DNA of 26,520 bases. It comes from Mesostigma viride (lineage: Eukaryota; Streptophyta; Mesostigmatophyceae; Mesostigmatales; Mesostigmataceae). The stretch's first letter is position 1. Each line of letters begins with the position of its first letter. The DNA is taken from contig RPFO01001570.1 of assembly GCA_009746045.1 (NCBI GenBank), positions 1 through 26,520 of the forward strand, read 5' to 3'. The position numbers and the translations under genes are program-made. Of this stretch, positions 1 through 7,568 are shown in pieces. The notes beneath the pieces were generated by a model that had not been told where the DNA came from, did no database searches, and saw only the letters and a program-made list of their open reading frames with translations.

Positions 1-400
1 ATTCCGGCGGAGATTCTCCATCGTCTTCGCATTCCCATCGCGTTTCGAGTTGGTAACCCAGGCTCAATATTTCGCGTTCTTTTTGTTTTGTACGGACGTA
101 GAGCTCGCCGTTCAGACACTTTTTCACAGGGTGAATCGAAAAAAAGTCGTATTTGTCAGGATTTCCGTGCCAGAAGTCTCCGTGGTATTCGAACACCGTA
201 GGAGGACGCGTATCTGTCGTGAACCCGTCAACTGCGACTTTTCGACCGTTTCGAGTCACGATGAGTTTCTCGCCTTTATTAGCCGCGTGTTGAATCCGTA
301 TGCCGCGCTCGGCCTCGATGCTCCGAAGCCATTTACTGCACTTTGACTCTCGCTGTTGACGGCATACAGCGATCAATACGAACGTCCTGAAGGCTTGCAT
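1..400 (-). CDS. Vsr/PD-(D/E)XK-like nuclease, 3' end cut by window edge
   Basis: An open frame runs from an ATG at 398-400 to the window edge with no stop, 133 codons visible. After a basic N-terminal part it contains KVAVDGF, then PPTVFEYHGDFWHGNP, then LYVRTKQKEREILSLGYQL and TRWECED. This order (acidic residue, EYHGD-WHGNP, a Y-T-x(n)-E helix, GY-x-L, WE-x-E) is what I know from Vsr-like restriction-endonuclease-fold proteins that are common in giant viruses, often as free-standing or homing-type nucleases; that assignment is from motif memory, not from a search. The likely catalytic residues are the Asp of VDGF, the Glu of FEY and the nearby His. The C-terminus lies outside the window. 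No zinc finger is visible in this part. Confidence 0.6.
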   Translation of the reverse strand, partial: MQAFRTFVLIAVCRQQRESKCSKWLRSIEAERGIRIQHAANKGEKLIVTRNGRKVAVDGFTTDTRPPTVFEYHGDFWHGNPDKYDFFSIHPVKKCLNGELYVRTKQKEREILSLGYQLETRWECEDDGESPPE

Positions 401-450
401 TCTACTTGGAGGTTTGGACCATTGCATTGTGATAAGCTTTTTTTATGTCC

Positions 451-885
451 CTAAGACGCGCACACTTGATCCATTAAAGAGTCTAGAGGCTTCACGACAA
501 AGAAGAAGAGTGTTGCGTATACCCCCATAAAGCCCGCTATACTGGCGGCGTGAGCGATAATGCCCCACGACGGGAAATACATTCCGTTGAATCCGGACGT
601 CGAAACGAGCAAGCCCGTGATTAAACCGACGACGACTCCGACCGCTAGGAACTTTCGGCCTGTTGGGAATTTTTCTTGATAGTCTCTCGACCAACGCACG
701 GCCGCCAAATTTCCTAGTGCAAGTGCTATGATGACGAGAAACACGACGTACTCGGTGTGCACGTAACTGACCGTGTTAGATGGCGTGACAAGCGCGCGGA
801 TAGCTGCAAGGTAAAGAGGAAGTACTATTGATACGGGCGCCGCGGATCCAACGGCAAGAGACTTGATAACACTTTCGAGTTGCAT
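451..885 (-). CDS. Four-helix membrane protein, unknown function
   Basis: 144 codons with ATG at 883-885. Four hydrophobic stretches are visible: about residues 17-34 (APVSIVLPLYLAAIRALV), 46-63 (YVVFLVIIALALGNLAAV), 79-98 (FLAVGVVVGLITGLLVSTSG) and 107-131 (GIIAHAASIAGFMGVYATLFFFVV). Short charged loops (WSRDYQEKFPTGRK between helices 2 and 3) separate them. It is therefore probably an integral membrane protein of the virion inner membrane or a host membrane; nothing more specific can be read. I do not recognise a family. It is followed by the C-terminal half of the retrotransposon-split gene, also on the minus strand, 42 bases away, and could be co-transcribed with it. Confidence 0.7.
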   Translation of the reverse strand: MQLESVIKSLAVGSAAPVSIVLPLYLAAIRALVTPSNTVSYVHTEYVVFLVIIALALGNLAAVRWSRDYQEKFPTGRKFLAVGVVVGLITGLLVSTSGFNGMYFPSWGIIAHAASIAGFMGVYATLFFFVVKPLDSLMDQVCAS

Positions 886-927
886 CCGTTTATTATTAGC
901 AATTGAAATAATAATCAGTACAAAAGA

Positions 928-1405
928 TCACTCGTCCATTTCGCGCAACCGCTTCGATTCGGGCTCCTCATCAGACCCAATCGCTCTGTCAATGAAACAG
1001 TAACCGTCAGGCATTCTGCTCGAGGGGAAAAACTGGAGAGACTGCACGACAGGCGTGCAACCGTACTGCTTGTCCATGAACCACATACGAGACACCTCGA
1101 GAATGGCTTGGACCTCGCATCCTTTCTGGACATCGGCGTAGGTGACAGGACGCCTCTCTTCGTCGAAAAATCGGCACTGAAAGTGGTTGTCGCGGAAAGG
1201 AACATTGCACTTCAGAGTGGGAGGATACTCTGATTTCTTTGAGGGTTTGATCGCCGACGTGTACAGTTCTTCGACAAGCTCTAAGCTCATCCTCTTCCCA
1301 AACCATTCCATACACTTTTGGTGGGACTGGCGCTTGTTTTGGTCGTCCAGAGCGACCCAAATGTTGTAAAAAAGATTGTGAAGACACACAGGGAGGGCGG
1401 GTGGG
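928..1405 (-). pseudogene. C-terminal part of a conserved giant-virus gene split by a retrotransposon
   Basis: The open frame enters from the left end of the retrotransposon at 1405 and ends at 928, about 158 codons without its own convincing start (the only early start-like codon is GTG at 1387-1389). It carries MEWFGKRMSLELVEELY, then SEYPPTLKCNVPF, then a VSRMWFMDKQYGCTPVVQS block and an acidic, charged tail. These blocks resemble the C-terminal half of a conserved Nucleocytoviricota family I remember as DUF5871-like, suspected to be an OB-fold single-strand DNA-binding protein; treat that name as tentative. The matching N-terminal half is at 6625-6891 on the same strand, with the frames agreeing to within one base across the insertion. 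The gene therefore appears cleanly interrupted, not deleted. Confidence 0.75.
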
Positions 1406-1786
1406 AAAACAAAAGAGACGCCATGAGCTAGGTGAGCAAGCTTTTATCGTGTTTCAAGGCCAACGGCTCTCTACCAACGGCCAGATCCGGCAACGGCCTC
1501 TAAACAGTTTTAGCCGTCAAGTTTTACTTCAGATATTGCCTGTTGCAAAACCCGTCCGCAATCACAGATCTGCTAGGAGAACCTAGACGCAAAAATCCGT
1601 CGTCAAGGTACTCAGCACACCGTCAAGGTATGGGCCGCAACAATTAGGCCATATCTTCCGTAATACTCGTACACTAGAAGCCTAATCAACCTTATTACGA
1701 TCACATCACCCAGCTCTATTTCACCTAGCATCAGCGGCTCCCCTTCCGTATCACTATAAAGAAACTATGTTCAGAGAACCCCGATT
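1406..1786 (-). repeat. Left (3') direct terminal repeat of the YR retrotransposon
   Basis: 381 bases, from AAAACAAAAG to AACCCCGATT. It is identical to the copy at 6245-6624 apart from three homopolymer differences: one C versus two near the left end, four A versus three near 1547, and four C versus three near 1780. It contains a short internal duplication of the type GTCAAGGTA. It carries no coding frame of note. Near the right end CACTATAAAGAAAC is TATA-like on the plus strand. The near identity indicates a recent insertion. Confidence 0.9.
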
Positions 1787-1994
1787 CTATTAACCGTGGA
1801 ACTCCAGGGTAACCAGACTCTTTATTAAAACAATAAGTAGAGCACATCGGGAAGTGGCCCCCAACTGGCCATCCTTACCCATGGGAACACTTTATGTCCA
1901 AAAAGGCTAGCCTTACCCTTACATCCCTCCCTGGCGACCCAAGCCAGGGGCAAAACAAAAACCGGTGGACGCATAAGACAAGAATGAAGGGAAC
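1787..1994. other. 3' untranslated region of the retrotransposon
   Basis: About 208 bases between the stop of the tyrosine recombinase (1995) and the 3' repeat. No gene or RNA structure is recognised. On the minus strand it includes an AT-rich patch around 1820-1840 that could hold a polyadenylation signal (AATAAAG reads on the minus strand at about 1821-1827). Confidence 0.5.
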
Positions 1995-2923
1995 TTAAGA
2001 GGAAGGCAGAGAAAAGACGCTCCGCCAAATGCGCGGGGGGCAGGCGGCGATAGCCCGAACCAGGGCGTCAGGAAGGGTGAGGGCCAAGCTCCGGTGCAAT
2101 CCCACATAGTGGGCGACAGTTTTGCTGCTGCGCCAGCGACCCCGATGCTGAATATCAGCCATGCTGCGCTGCCGCAAAAAATCATAGGTAGCCCCCCCAT
2201 GCCGCAGCCCGTGAATGGTAAACACCGTGTCGACCCCCAAAGCTTGCGTGGCCTGATGCCAAACCCGGCTGAACTGGGCATAATCGTAAGGGAACACCCG
2301 CTCCCAGGCCGCCTTGCCACGCATACAAGCCCGCAAGAGGGTCTCAGTCATGACATCCTCGATCACCACAGACTGCACCTCCCCCTTAGCCGTCTTAGCT
2401 GACATCAACAACAAGGCGCCCCGCTGCGAACCCCGCAACCGAACATCAGGCTGCAAGCGCACATGGCCGACCAACAGGTTGAGCGCCTCCGATACCCGCA
2501 GGTATTGTTGGAAAATAACGATGACCATCATAGCCGCACGAGGCTGCCGCTGGAGCACCATAGTACAAGCAAGCGCAAACGCAGCCTCCCATGGAATGGG
2601 GGGGGGGCACGAGGGGGTGCCAACGTGCGCCAGCCAGCCAAAACACTTCGTGCCAAGGCCCAATCCCGCACCTCCCGGGGGAAGTACAAATTCAGGCCCA
2701 TAAGCGCATTGACACACAACTGGCGGCTGTAACACCGTGAGTGCGCCCAAGCGACATACTCGCAATAGTATTCCTCTATCGTCAAGCCGCGCAACAAGCT
2801 GCCAACCCGACCCCGCCGGCTCGCCCACCATGCGAAAAAGGACCTAAGACCCCGATGGTAAACCATCAAAGTAGCCGGCTTCACCTTGCCCTCAAGAAGG
2901 GTCAAGTAGCTAGCGCCAAGCCG
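1995..2923 (-). CDS. Tyrosine recombinase domain of the retrotransposon
   Basis: The enzyme that integrates the circular cDNA copy of the element. The N-terminal SAM-like DNA-binding part reads KPATLMVYHRGLRSFFAWW and RQLCVNALMGLNLYF (about 2700-2890). The catalytic part has QQYLRVSEALNL (first Arg), a Lys-containing beta-hairpin region, TIHGLRHGGATY (HxxR), IQHRGRWRSSKTVAHYV (His/Trp and the nucleophilic Tyr), so the full R-H-R-H-Y set is present. The frame changes once, at a run of nine G on the plus strand (2598-2606), between the N-terminal and catalytic parts; no stop codon interrupts either part. It lies downstream of RNase H in the same translation unit and is separated from it by an NPGP motif. 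The stop is at 1995. Confidence 0.88.
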
Positions 2924-2947
2924 AGGCCCGGGATTGGGATGAACACC
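2924..2947 (-). other. 2A-like ribosome-skipping motif (GVHPNPGP) between RNase H and recombinase
   Basis: The eight codons read GVHPNPGP, preceded by WVRDLTRE and followed by RLG. The canonical 2A core is D-V/I-E-x-N-P-G-P, where the ribosome skips the last Gly-Pro bond; here the NPGP and the V are kept, Asp is replaced by Gly and Glu by His. Its position, exactly after the RNase H C-terminal motif (QPADGPSRG) and before the recombinase N-terminal domain, is where release of a separate recombinase would be useful. Activity is not certain because of the D-to-G change. Confidence 0.5.
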
Positions 2948-5053
2948 CTCGCGAGTCAAATCGCGGACCCACCCGGCCACCGAGGCAGCCATGGAAAGCC
3001 CCCGCGAAGGCCCATCCGCAGGCTGAAGCTCACTTGGCGTCCAGACCCATTGTGAGCGGCTGCCGGTGACCAACGTAAGAGCGCACAACCGGCGGCATTG
3101 CTTGTTTAACCGGTAAGAGAGAGGAACGCCCTTTAGCCAAGCAGCCCAAAGCGGCAGTGGAGTCCACTAACCTCACCACCCGCTTACCCCATGTTCCGAG
3201 GTTCCGGGCCGAGCGCTCCACCCCCTTCACAGCGGCCCGCACTTCCTTCTCGTTGATGTGCATGGTCGAATCGCGCCAGCGACTCTTGATCCCGACGCGC
3301 CATCGCCCGTGGATGATGGCTTTTTCCGCGGCCTTGGTCAAGGGTCTAGGCCCGGCATACATGGCCTCACCTGGGGTGAGGAGGGTTGGGTAACCCCGCA
3401 CCTCCCGGGCCCGAGCTAATTCCGTCACCTCAGCTGGGGCCATCTCAGCGTAGACAACCCCCTGCCCAAAACTAGACGCATCCGAGGCCACCACCACCGG
3501 AGCCAGGGCAGCCCCCCGGTCCACACGGAGCATGGGGGCCAACGCCATGGCACACTCGAGCTCATCGCGCACACCTTGCCACAAAGGTCGCGTTCGCTGG
3601 CCCCACCCCTTGAGGTTGATGAACTTAAAACTCTGCTGCCATATGGACAAGCAAGTGCGGCTGAGCATCTGCAGCCACACCCACCGGCCCACGACGGCCG
3701 CCAGCGCCTCAGCGGTAGCGCGTCCCCTCTCGAGGAGTACACGAGTGTGCGCAACCACAAGGGTGAGCTGCTTAGCTGTCGGCTCCAACACCCCATCCCG
3801 CCGGTGAACAACACCCAGAGCTTCTAGCTCGTCCTCCCCCTCCGGGCTAGCCATGATCGTCTTGTCCTTGGAGGGCACAAGGTTGTTAGGTGCGTACCCG
3901 TCTTCAATAGCACTCGCGATTAAGCGATTCACCGCCTCGCACGTGCGCCCATTGCTGACCACCAGGTCATCAATAGTGATGGATACCATAGGGGCAGGGG
4001 GGTCCTCAAGGTCGATTTGCATCTCCCTCGTGCTCTCCTCCTTGTACTCGATGGCTAGGGCGGTTGGGTTACCCCATGCATTCCGAAGCACGGTCAGCTC
4101 CCCTACACTTGTGAGGCGGTTCACCTGCCGTCTAGGATCCAAAGCGCCCGTGGCATAGAGGACCATCTCATGGATGGCTTCCCCTAGCGCTACAGCGTGG
4201 GAGTGCCCCATGGCCAGCACTTTCAGCACTGGCCACACCCTCCTCCGCCGCCCCGGCAGCCCGACATCGGTGGACCACACATCAGGTAGCCCTTGATAAT
4301 CCCACCACCACTCCGGCACTTGGATGGTATAGTAATACGAGACCAGATCGCTCTTGGCCGTGTAGCACCGACCCTTGATATAGACCTCCGAGTATATGCC
4401 CAGGTGGGGTAACACCGTCTTAGGGGGTCCACCCACAGTGCGTTCCCCAACTTCTTATTCACAATGAGCCTTAACTCCCCCTCTCCTTTGGCCACCCCAA
4501 AACATCCGTCTACCCACTTTGGCCGCGTCTCTCGGAACTCCACCATCCCCACGTCCGCTGCCCTCCCCATCAACTTGCCCCACTCCGCCATGGTGCACCC
4601 TCGGCTGGGGGCAGGTACATTCCAATACCTCGCACTGGCAGCCACCTCCGGCTTGATGCAGTTGGCTTCGCTCGCGTACACCTCTCGCCAACTAGGTCGT
4701 AGCGCCAGCAAATCCAGCAGCTTCGCCTTTCCTGCCACCTCGCGCTTCGGCAGACTCACCCGCTCCGCCACAAGTTGTTCATACTTATTACATTTCCCAT
4801 AGATTAGATCACTTCCTTCTGCGGGGCCTGTCGCAACGCCGGTTACGCGGCGACTGTACCACTCGCAGTGCTTCTTGACCCTTTTCAGGGCCTCCGCCGT
4901 TCCTCTGGAGCACGCGCCTCCAGATTTAGGCGGAGGGTCTGCCCCCCGTGCCATAGCCAATTCAACCACGTAATCACCTTGTGTTGTAGAGTGAAGGTCC
5001 GGCGGCGGCGAGTTGCACGCTGGCGTCTGCGTGCTGACCTCACTCTCCCCCAC
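2948..5053 (-). CDS. Reverse transcriptase-RNase H polyprotein of the YR retrotransposon
   Basis: Copies the element RNA into DNA. The N-terminal region (5053 to about 4700) is Pro-rich and unassigned. RT follows: WVDGCFGVAKGEGELRLIV (palm strand, a usual DIRS pattern), AKSDLVSYYYTIQV (motif A Asp), GHSHAVALG, SITIDDLVVSNG (motif C, IDD in place of the usual YxDD first residue), then a connection region. RNase H has VVASDASSFGQGVVYAE, HINEKEVRAAVKG, VVRLVDSTAALG and WVWTPSELQPADGPSRG, giving the D-E-D-D set. Two frame changes are seen: at a run of five G on the plus strand (4423-4427) and near an A/T run at about 3105. No ATG is convincing; the frame is open upstream to the Gag stop at 5118, so expression by a Gag-Pol frameshift or fusion is possible. 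Confidence 0.88.
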
Positions 5054-5117
5054 GTAGTGCTTAGAGGCATTGTAGGAAGAGGCAGTGGGAAGGGGGAGCG
5101 GTTTACCCTTTCGGTGT

Positions 5118-6173
5118 TTACTTGGTTTGCTGGGCCTTGCCCAGCTTCTCCATCATCGTGGCGCTTTGCAGGGCCATCTTCATGGCCGGGTTGCTCACCA
5201 AGGAGGCATCTTCCTTGAGAGCAAGGAGGTGGCCAGCCACCTTCCACCCTCCTGACCCTGGCTCTCCACTAGGAGCATGGCTGCCACCACCCTCATGAGA
5301 TACTCTACCCCAGCCAACTCCCCGGCTGCCGGCCCCAACTCCTTGAAGAGTGTGTCCATGGCCAGGGCGATGTTCATGACCACCTTCCTGCTTTCCTGGT
5401 TCCTCCACCCCCTTGGCGAGTAGCCATGATCCAACTCTTTATCCCCCTCCGTTGTCGTTGGCATCCTCGAGCACCTCGGGGAGCACTCTCTCTTGCACCC
5501 TCCAATTCACCACTTGTGCTCGAGTGGGCAGCGTCACCCCTTTGGTCTTTTTCGGCTTCCTGGAAGCCCCATCTGCCCCGGCCAGCGCATCCTTCAATTT
5601 CGTCAGGAAATCCTCTTCCTCGGACTCCTCCTCCTCCTCCTCTTCTTTGCCCGCCTGCCCCTGCTTGCCAATAATAGCCGCCAGCTCCAAGAGCTGCTCC
5701 CTCACATCCCCCGCGGCCTTTCCCTTGCTCGGGGCTGGGCTTCCGACTTTTTTCGTCCCCTTTTTCGCCCCTTTCGTGGGCCGGCGTGGTGGCTGCATCT
5801 CCTCTTCGTCCGAGTCCGCCAAGTCCCGGGCGCTTTGGAGGGCTGCCACTAGCGCTTCGTTTGGGTCCGCTGCTGCCAGAATTTCAGGCCCGTCCACGTG
5901 GTCGACCAGCAGTCCAACGACGGACTCCAGCTGGGCCGCAGACCACCGGCTGACAGTAGTTACCCAGTCGGTCCCGAGGACCGCCTCAAAGGCAGCGCAC
6001 ACTTCAGGCAGGCCCGAGCAAGTGGAGAGCTCCTGATGGAGCCTTTTCTTCTGCGTCGGCCAGCCTAGTCGGCCCTTTCCCGTCTGTTTAGTAGCTGTCG
6101 GCACCTCGGGATTAGCTTTCGGTAATTGCTTCCCAGCACCTGTCGAACCTGGCTTCCGCCCGGGCTTCGGCAT
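5118..6173 (-). CDS. Gag-like ORF of the YR retrotransposon
   Basis: Starts at ATG 6171-6173 and ends at 5118, about 350 codons if two single-base frame changes are allowed, one at five C on the plus strand (5443-5447) and one around 5205-5225. The protein begins Lys/Pro/Gly-rich (MPKPGRKPGSTG), has a helical middle part (LSTCSGLPEVCAAFEAVLG, SAAQLESVVGLLVDHV), a Glu stretch (KEEEEEEESEEEDF) and a helical end (MNIALAMDTLFKELGPAAGE, PAMKMALQSATMMEKLGKAQ). No CCHC zinc knuckle is visible, which is usual for DIRS-type Gag proteins. Its role as the nucleoprotein coat is inferred from position upstream of RT and composition, not from sequence similarity. It reaches almost to the Pol frame. Confidence 0.7.
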
Positions 6174-6244
6174 CCCAGCCGCTTTGCAGAAAGGAATTCT
6201 GGGCGTCAGCTACGCTGCCCCTGACCCCTGTCGCCGCCTTCGTT

Positions 6245-6624
6245 AAAACAAAAGAGACCGCCATGAGCTAGGTGAGCAAGCTTTTATCGTGTTTCAAGGC
6301 CAACGGCTCTCTACCAACGGCCAGATCCGGCAACGGCCTCTAAACAGTTTTAGCCGTCAAGTTTTACTTCAGATATTGCCTGTTGCAAACCCGTCCGCAA
6401 TCACAGATCTGCTAGGAGAACCTAGACGCAAAAATCCGTCGTCAAGGTACTCAGCACACCGTCAAGGTATGGGCCGCAACAATTAGGCCATATCTTCCGT
6501 AATACTCGTACACTAGAAGCCTAATCAACCTTATTACGATCACATCACCCAGCTCTATTTCACCTAGCATCAGCGGCTCCCCTTCCGTATCACTATAAAG
6601 AAACTATGTTCAGAGAACCCGATT
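6245..6624 (-). repeat. Right (5') direct terminal repeat of the YR retrotransposon
   Basis: 380 bases from AAAACAAAAG to AACCCGATT, in the same orientation as the copy at 1406-1786. In a minus-strand element this is the 5' end and should hold the promoter; no TATA box is obvious close to the Gag start. The 71 bases between this repeat and the Gag ATG (6174-6244) hold nothing recognisable. Right of 6624 the viral gene frame resumes at once. Confidence 0.9.
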
Positions 6625-6891
6625 ATCAGTTCCTTCGCTCGTGTAGCCGTCGAAAGACAGGTCGAGAGTATACTTTTTGTCCCCTTGGCCGCTCTTGGGC
6701 TCAAAACAGCTGATCCCGAATGGCGCTCGCATGCGAGGTGTTTGGATGCGCACAGGAGTGCCGTCGTTCACATAGGAAAGGTAAGCGGACAAGGCTCCAG
6801 GTCCAGATTGACCTCTTCCTGTGCGTTTCGGGTCTTTGTAAATCACTTTAGCCGGGTCAAAGTCGTCAAAGAGGACGATTGTAGAAGCCAT
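6625..6891 (-). pseudogene. N-terminal part of the conserved giant-virus gene split by the retrotransposon
   Basis: Begins at ATG 6889-6891 in a strong context (GCCATGGCTT) and stays open for 89 codons to the element boundary, after which only three foreign codons precede a stop inside the repeat. It reads MASTIVLFDDFDPAKVIY, then PRMRAPFGISCFEPKSG and YTLDLSFDGY. The RAPFGIS and LDLSF blocks are what I remember from the N-terminal half of the DUF5871-like giant-virus family (possible single-strand DNA-binding OB fold). A TATA-like box lies 46 bases upstream. A truncated product of about 92 residues could be made. The remaining part is at 928-1405. Confidence 0.78.
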
Positions 6892-6936
6892 GGCGGAAGA
6901 TGGCAAGGTCGCTTGGCGAGGTCACTACTGTCTCGG

Positions 6937-6944
6937 CTTTTATG
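6937..6944 (-). promoter_or_regulatory. TATA box of the split gene
   Basis: On the minus strand the sequence reads GCATAAAAGCC, 53 bases before the ATG at 6891. The spacing and the GCCATGGCTT start context match the promoters at 10175 and 23290. Confidence 0.55.
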
Positions 6945-7521
6945 CATCGTCAAGAGCGTCCGCCCAAGAAACGCTGACGTCACCTAGCTCAAGATCGATA
7001 TCTGTTTGGCGTTCGATCTGCTTAGAAGAAGAGACAATCAGGTTGCAAAAAGAACGGAAAGATTCGGCGTCCTCTCCGCTCTTCATGCGTTTGACACGTC
7101 GGCACACGAGACGAACATTAGAAGAAGTGACGTCCTCCTGTGGGTTGATAATATCTATAGCAGCAGAACAACCTGGGACAATGTTGTCAGACGTTTCAGG
7201 TCCGTACGTCATGTCGATTCCTGAAACTGCGCAACGACCGTTTTGTCGGTCCCACATCTGAACGAGATCTTTCGAGGACAGAAAAATCCTTCCTCGGGTC
7301 GAATGCGACTTTTTTCTCGACGACGCGATGTTTCGTATGAGTCGTCGCATGTAGCCTTCTTTAGAGGCCCGAAACTTCTTGTTCTCTTCGGCGCGGCACG
7401 CGCGACAAGCGCCACCTGTCCTGATACTGTGATTATTGAAATCAAAAGTCGGTTTCTGAAAGCCGCACAGTGGGCACACGAGGACCTCCGACTCAGAACG
7501 TTCCGAGACCACGACCTCCAT
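6940..7521 (-). CDS. HNH-type endonuclease-like protein with N-terminal zinc ribbon
   Basis: 193 codons, ATG at 7519-7521, stop at 6940. The N-terminal region has two CxxC pairs (VCPLCGFQKPTFDF and GACRACRAEENKKF, about residues 16-45), a treble-clef or ribbon zinc site of the kind found before HNH domains. After a basic stretch comes DRQNGRCAVSGIDMTYG, AIDIINPQEDVTSSNVRLVC and RVKRMKSG, which follow the pattern of McrA/T4 endoVII-like HNH nucleases (RCxxSG, the D-I/R-I-x-N strand, NVRLVC). The usual catalytic His of the HNH core is not obvious, so activity is uncertain. It may be a free-standing homing endonuclease or a diverged structural relative. It ends over the TATA region of the split gene next door. 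Confidence 0.7.
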   Translation of the reverse strand: MEVVVSERSESEVLVCPLCGFQKPTFDFNNHSIRTGGACRACRAEENKKFRASKEGYMRRLIRNIASSRKKSHSTRGRIFLSSKDLVQMWDRQNGRCAVSGIDMTYGPETSDNIVPGCSAAIDIINPQEDVTSSNVRLVCRRVKRMKSGEDAESFRSFCNLIVSSSKQIERQTDIDLELGDVSVSWADALDDA

Positions 7522-7568
7522 AGATGTGGTAACGACGCATTATACCACGACACAATTTCAAAGTCTCA

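Larger units (their letters stand above)
1406..6624 (-). mobile_element. Tyrosine-recombinase (DIRS/Ngaro/PAT-type) retrotransposon with direct terminal repeats
   Basis: A complete retroelement of about 5.2 kb, read on the minus strand: 5' repeat (6245-6624), Gag-like ORF (5118-6173), RT and RNase H (to about 2948), a 2A-like NPGP motif, tyrosine recombinase (1995-2923), untranslated region (1787-1994), 3' repeat (1406-1786). It encodes no DDE integrase or aspartic protease, and RNase H is followed directly by a recombinase with R...HxxR...HxGRW...Y, so it is a YR retrotransposon and not an LTR element. No adenine methyltransferase domain is seen between RNase H and YR; DIRS1 and PAT elements usually have one and Ngaro elements do not. 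The element is visibly more GC-rich than its flanks and uses different codons, as expected for a cellular transposon that jumped into viral DNA. No target-site duplication is evident beyond a few bases, as expected for YR integration. Confidence 0.92.

Noticed and set aside
50-346. Plus-strand 98-codon frame
   Set aside because: It is the shadow of the minus-strand nuclease-like frame, which has recognisable motifs and runs off the window edge.
1406-6624. LTR retrotransposon or retrovirus-like element
   Set aside because: The terminal repeats look LTR-like, but there is no aspartic protease or DDE integrase; the recombinase is of the tyrosine type and RNase H ends in the DIRS-type PADxPSR motif.
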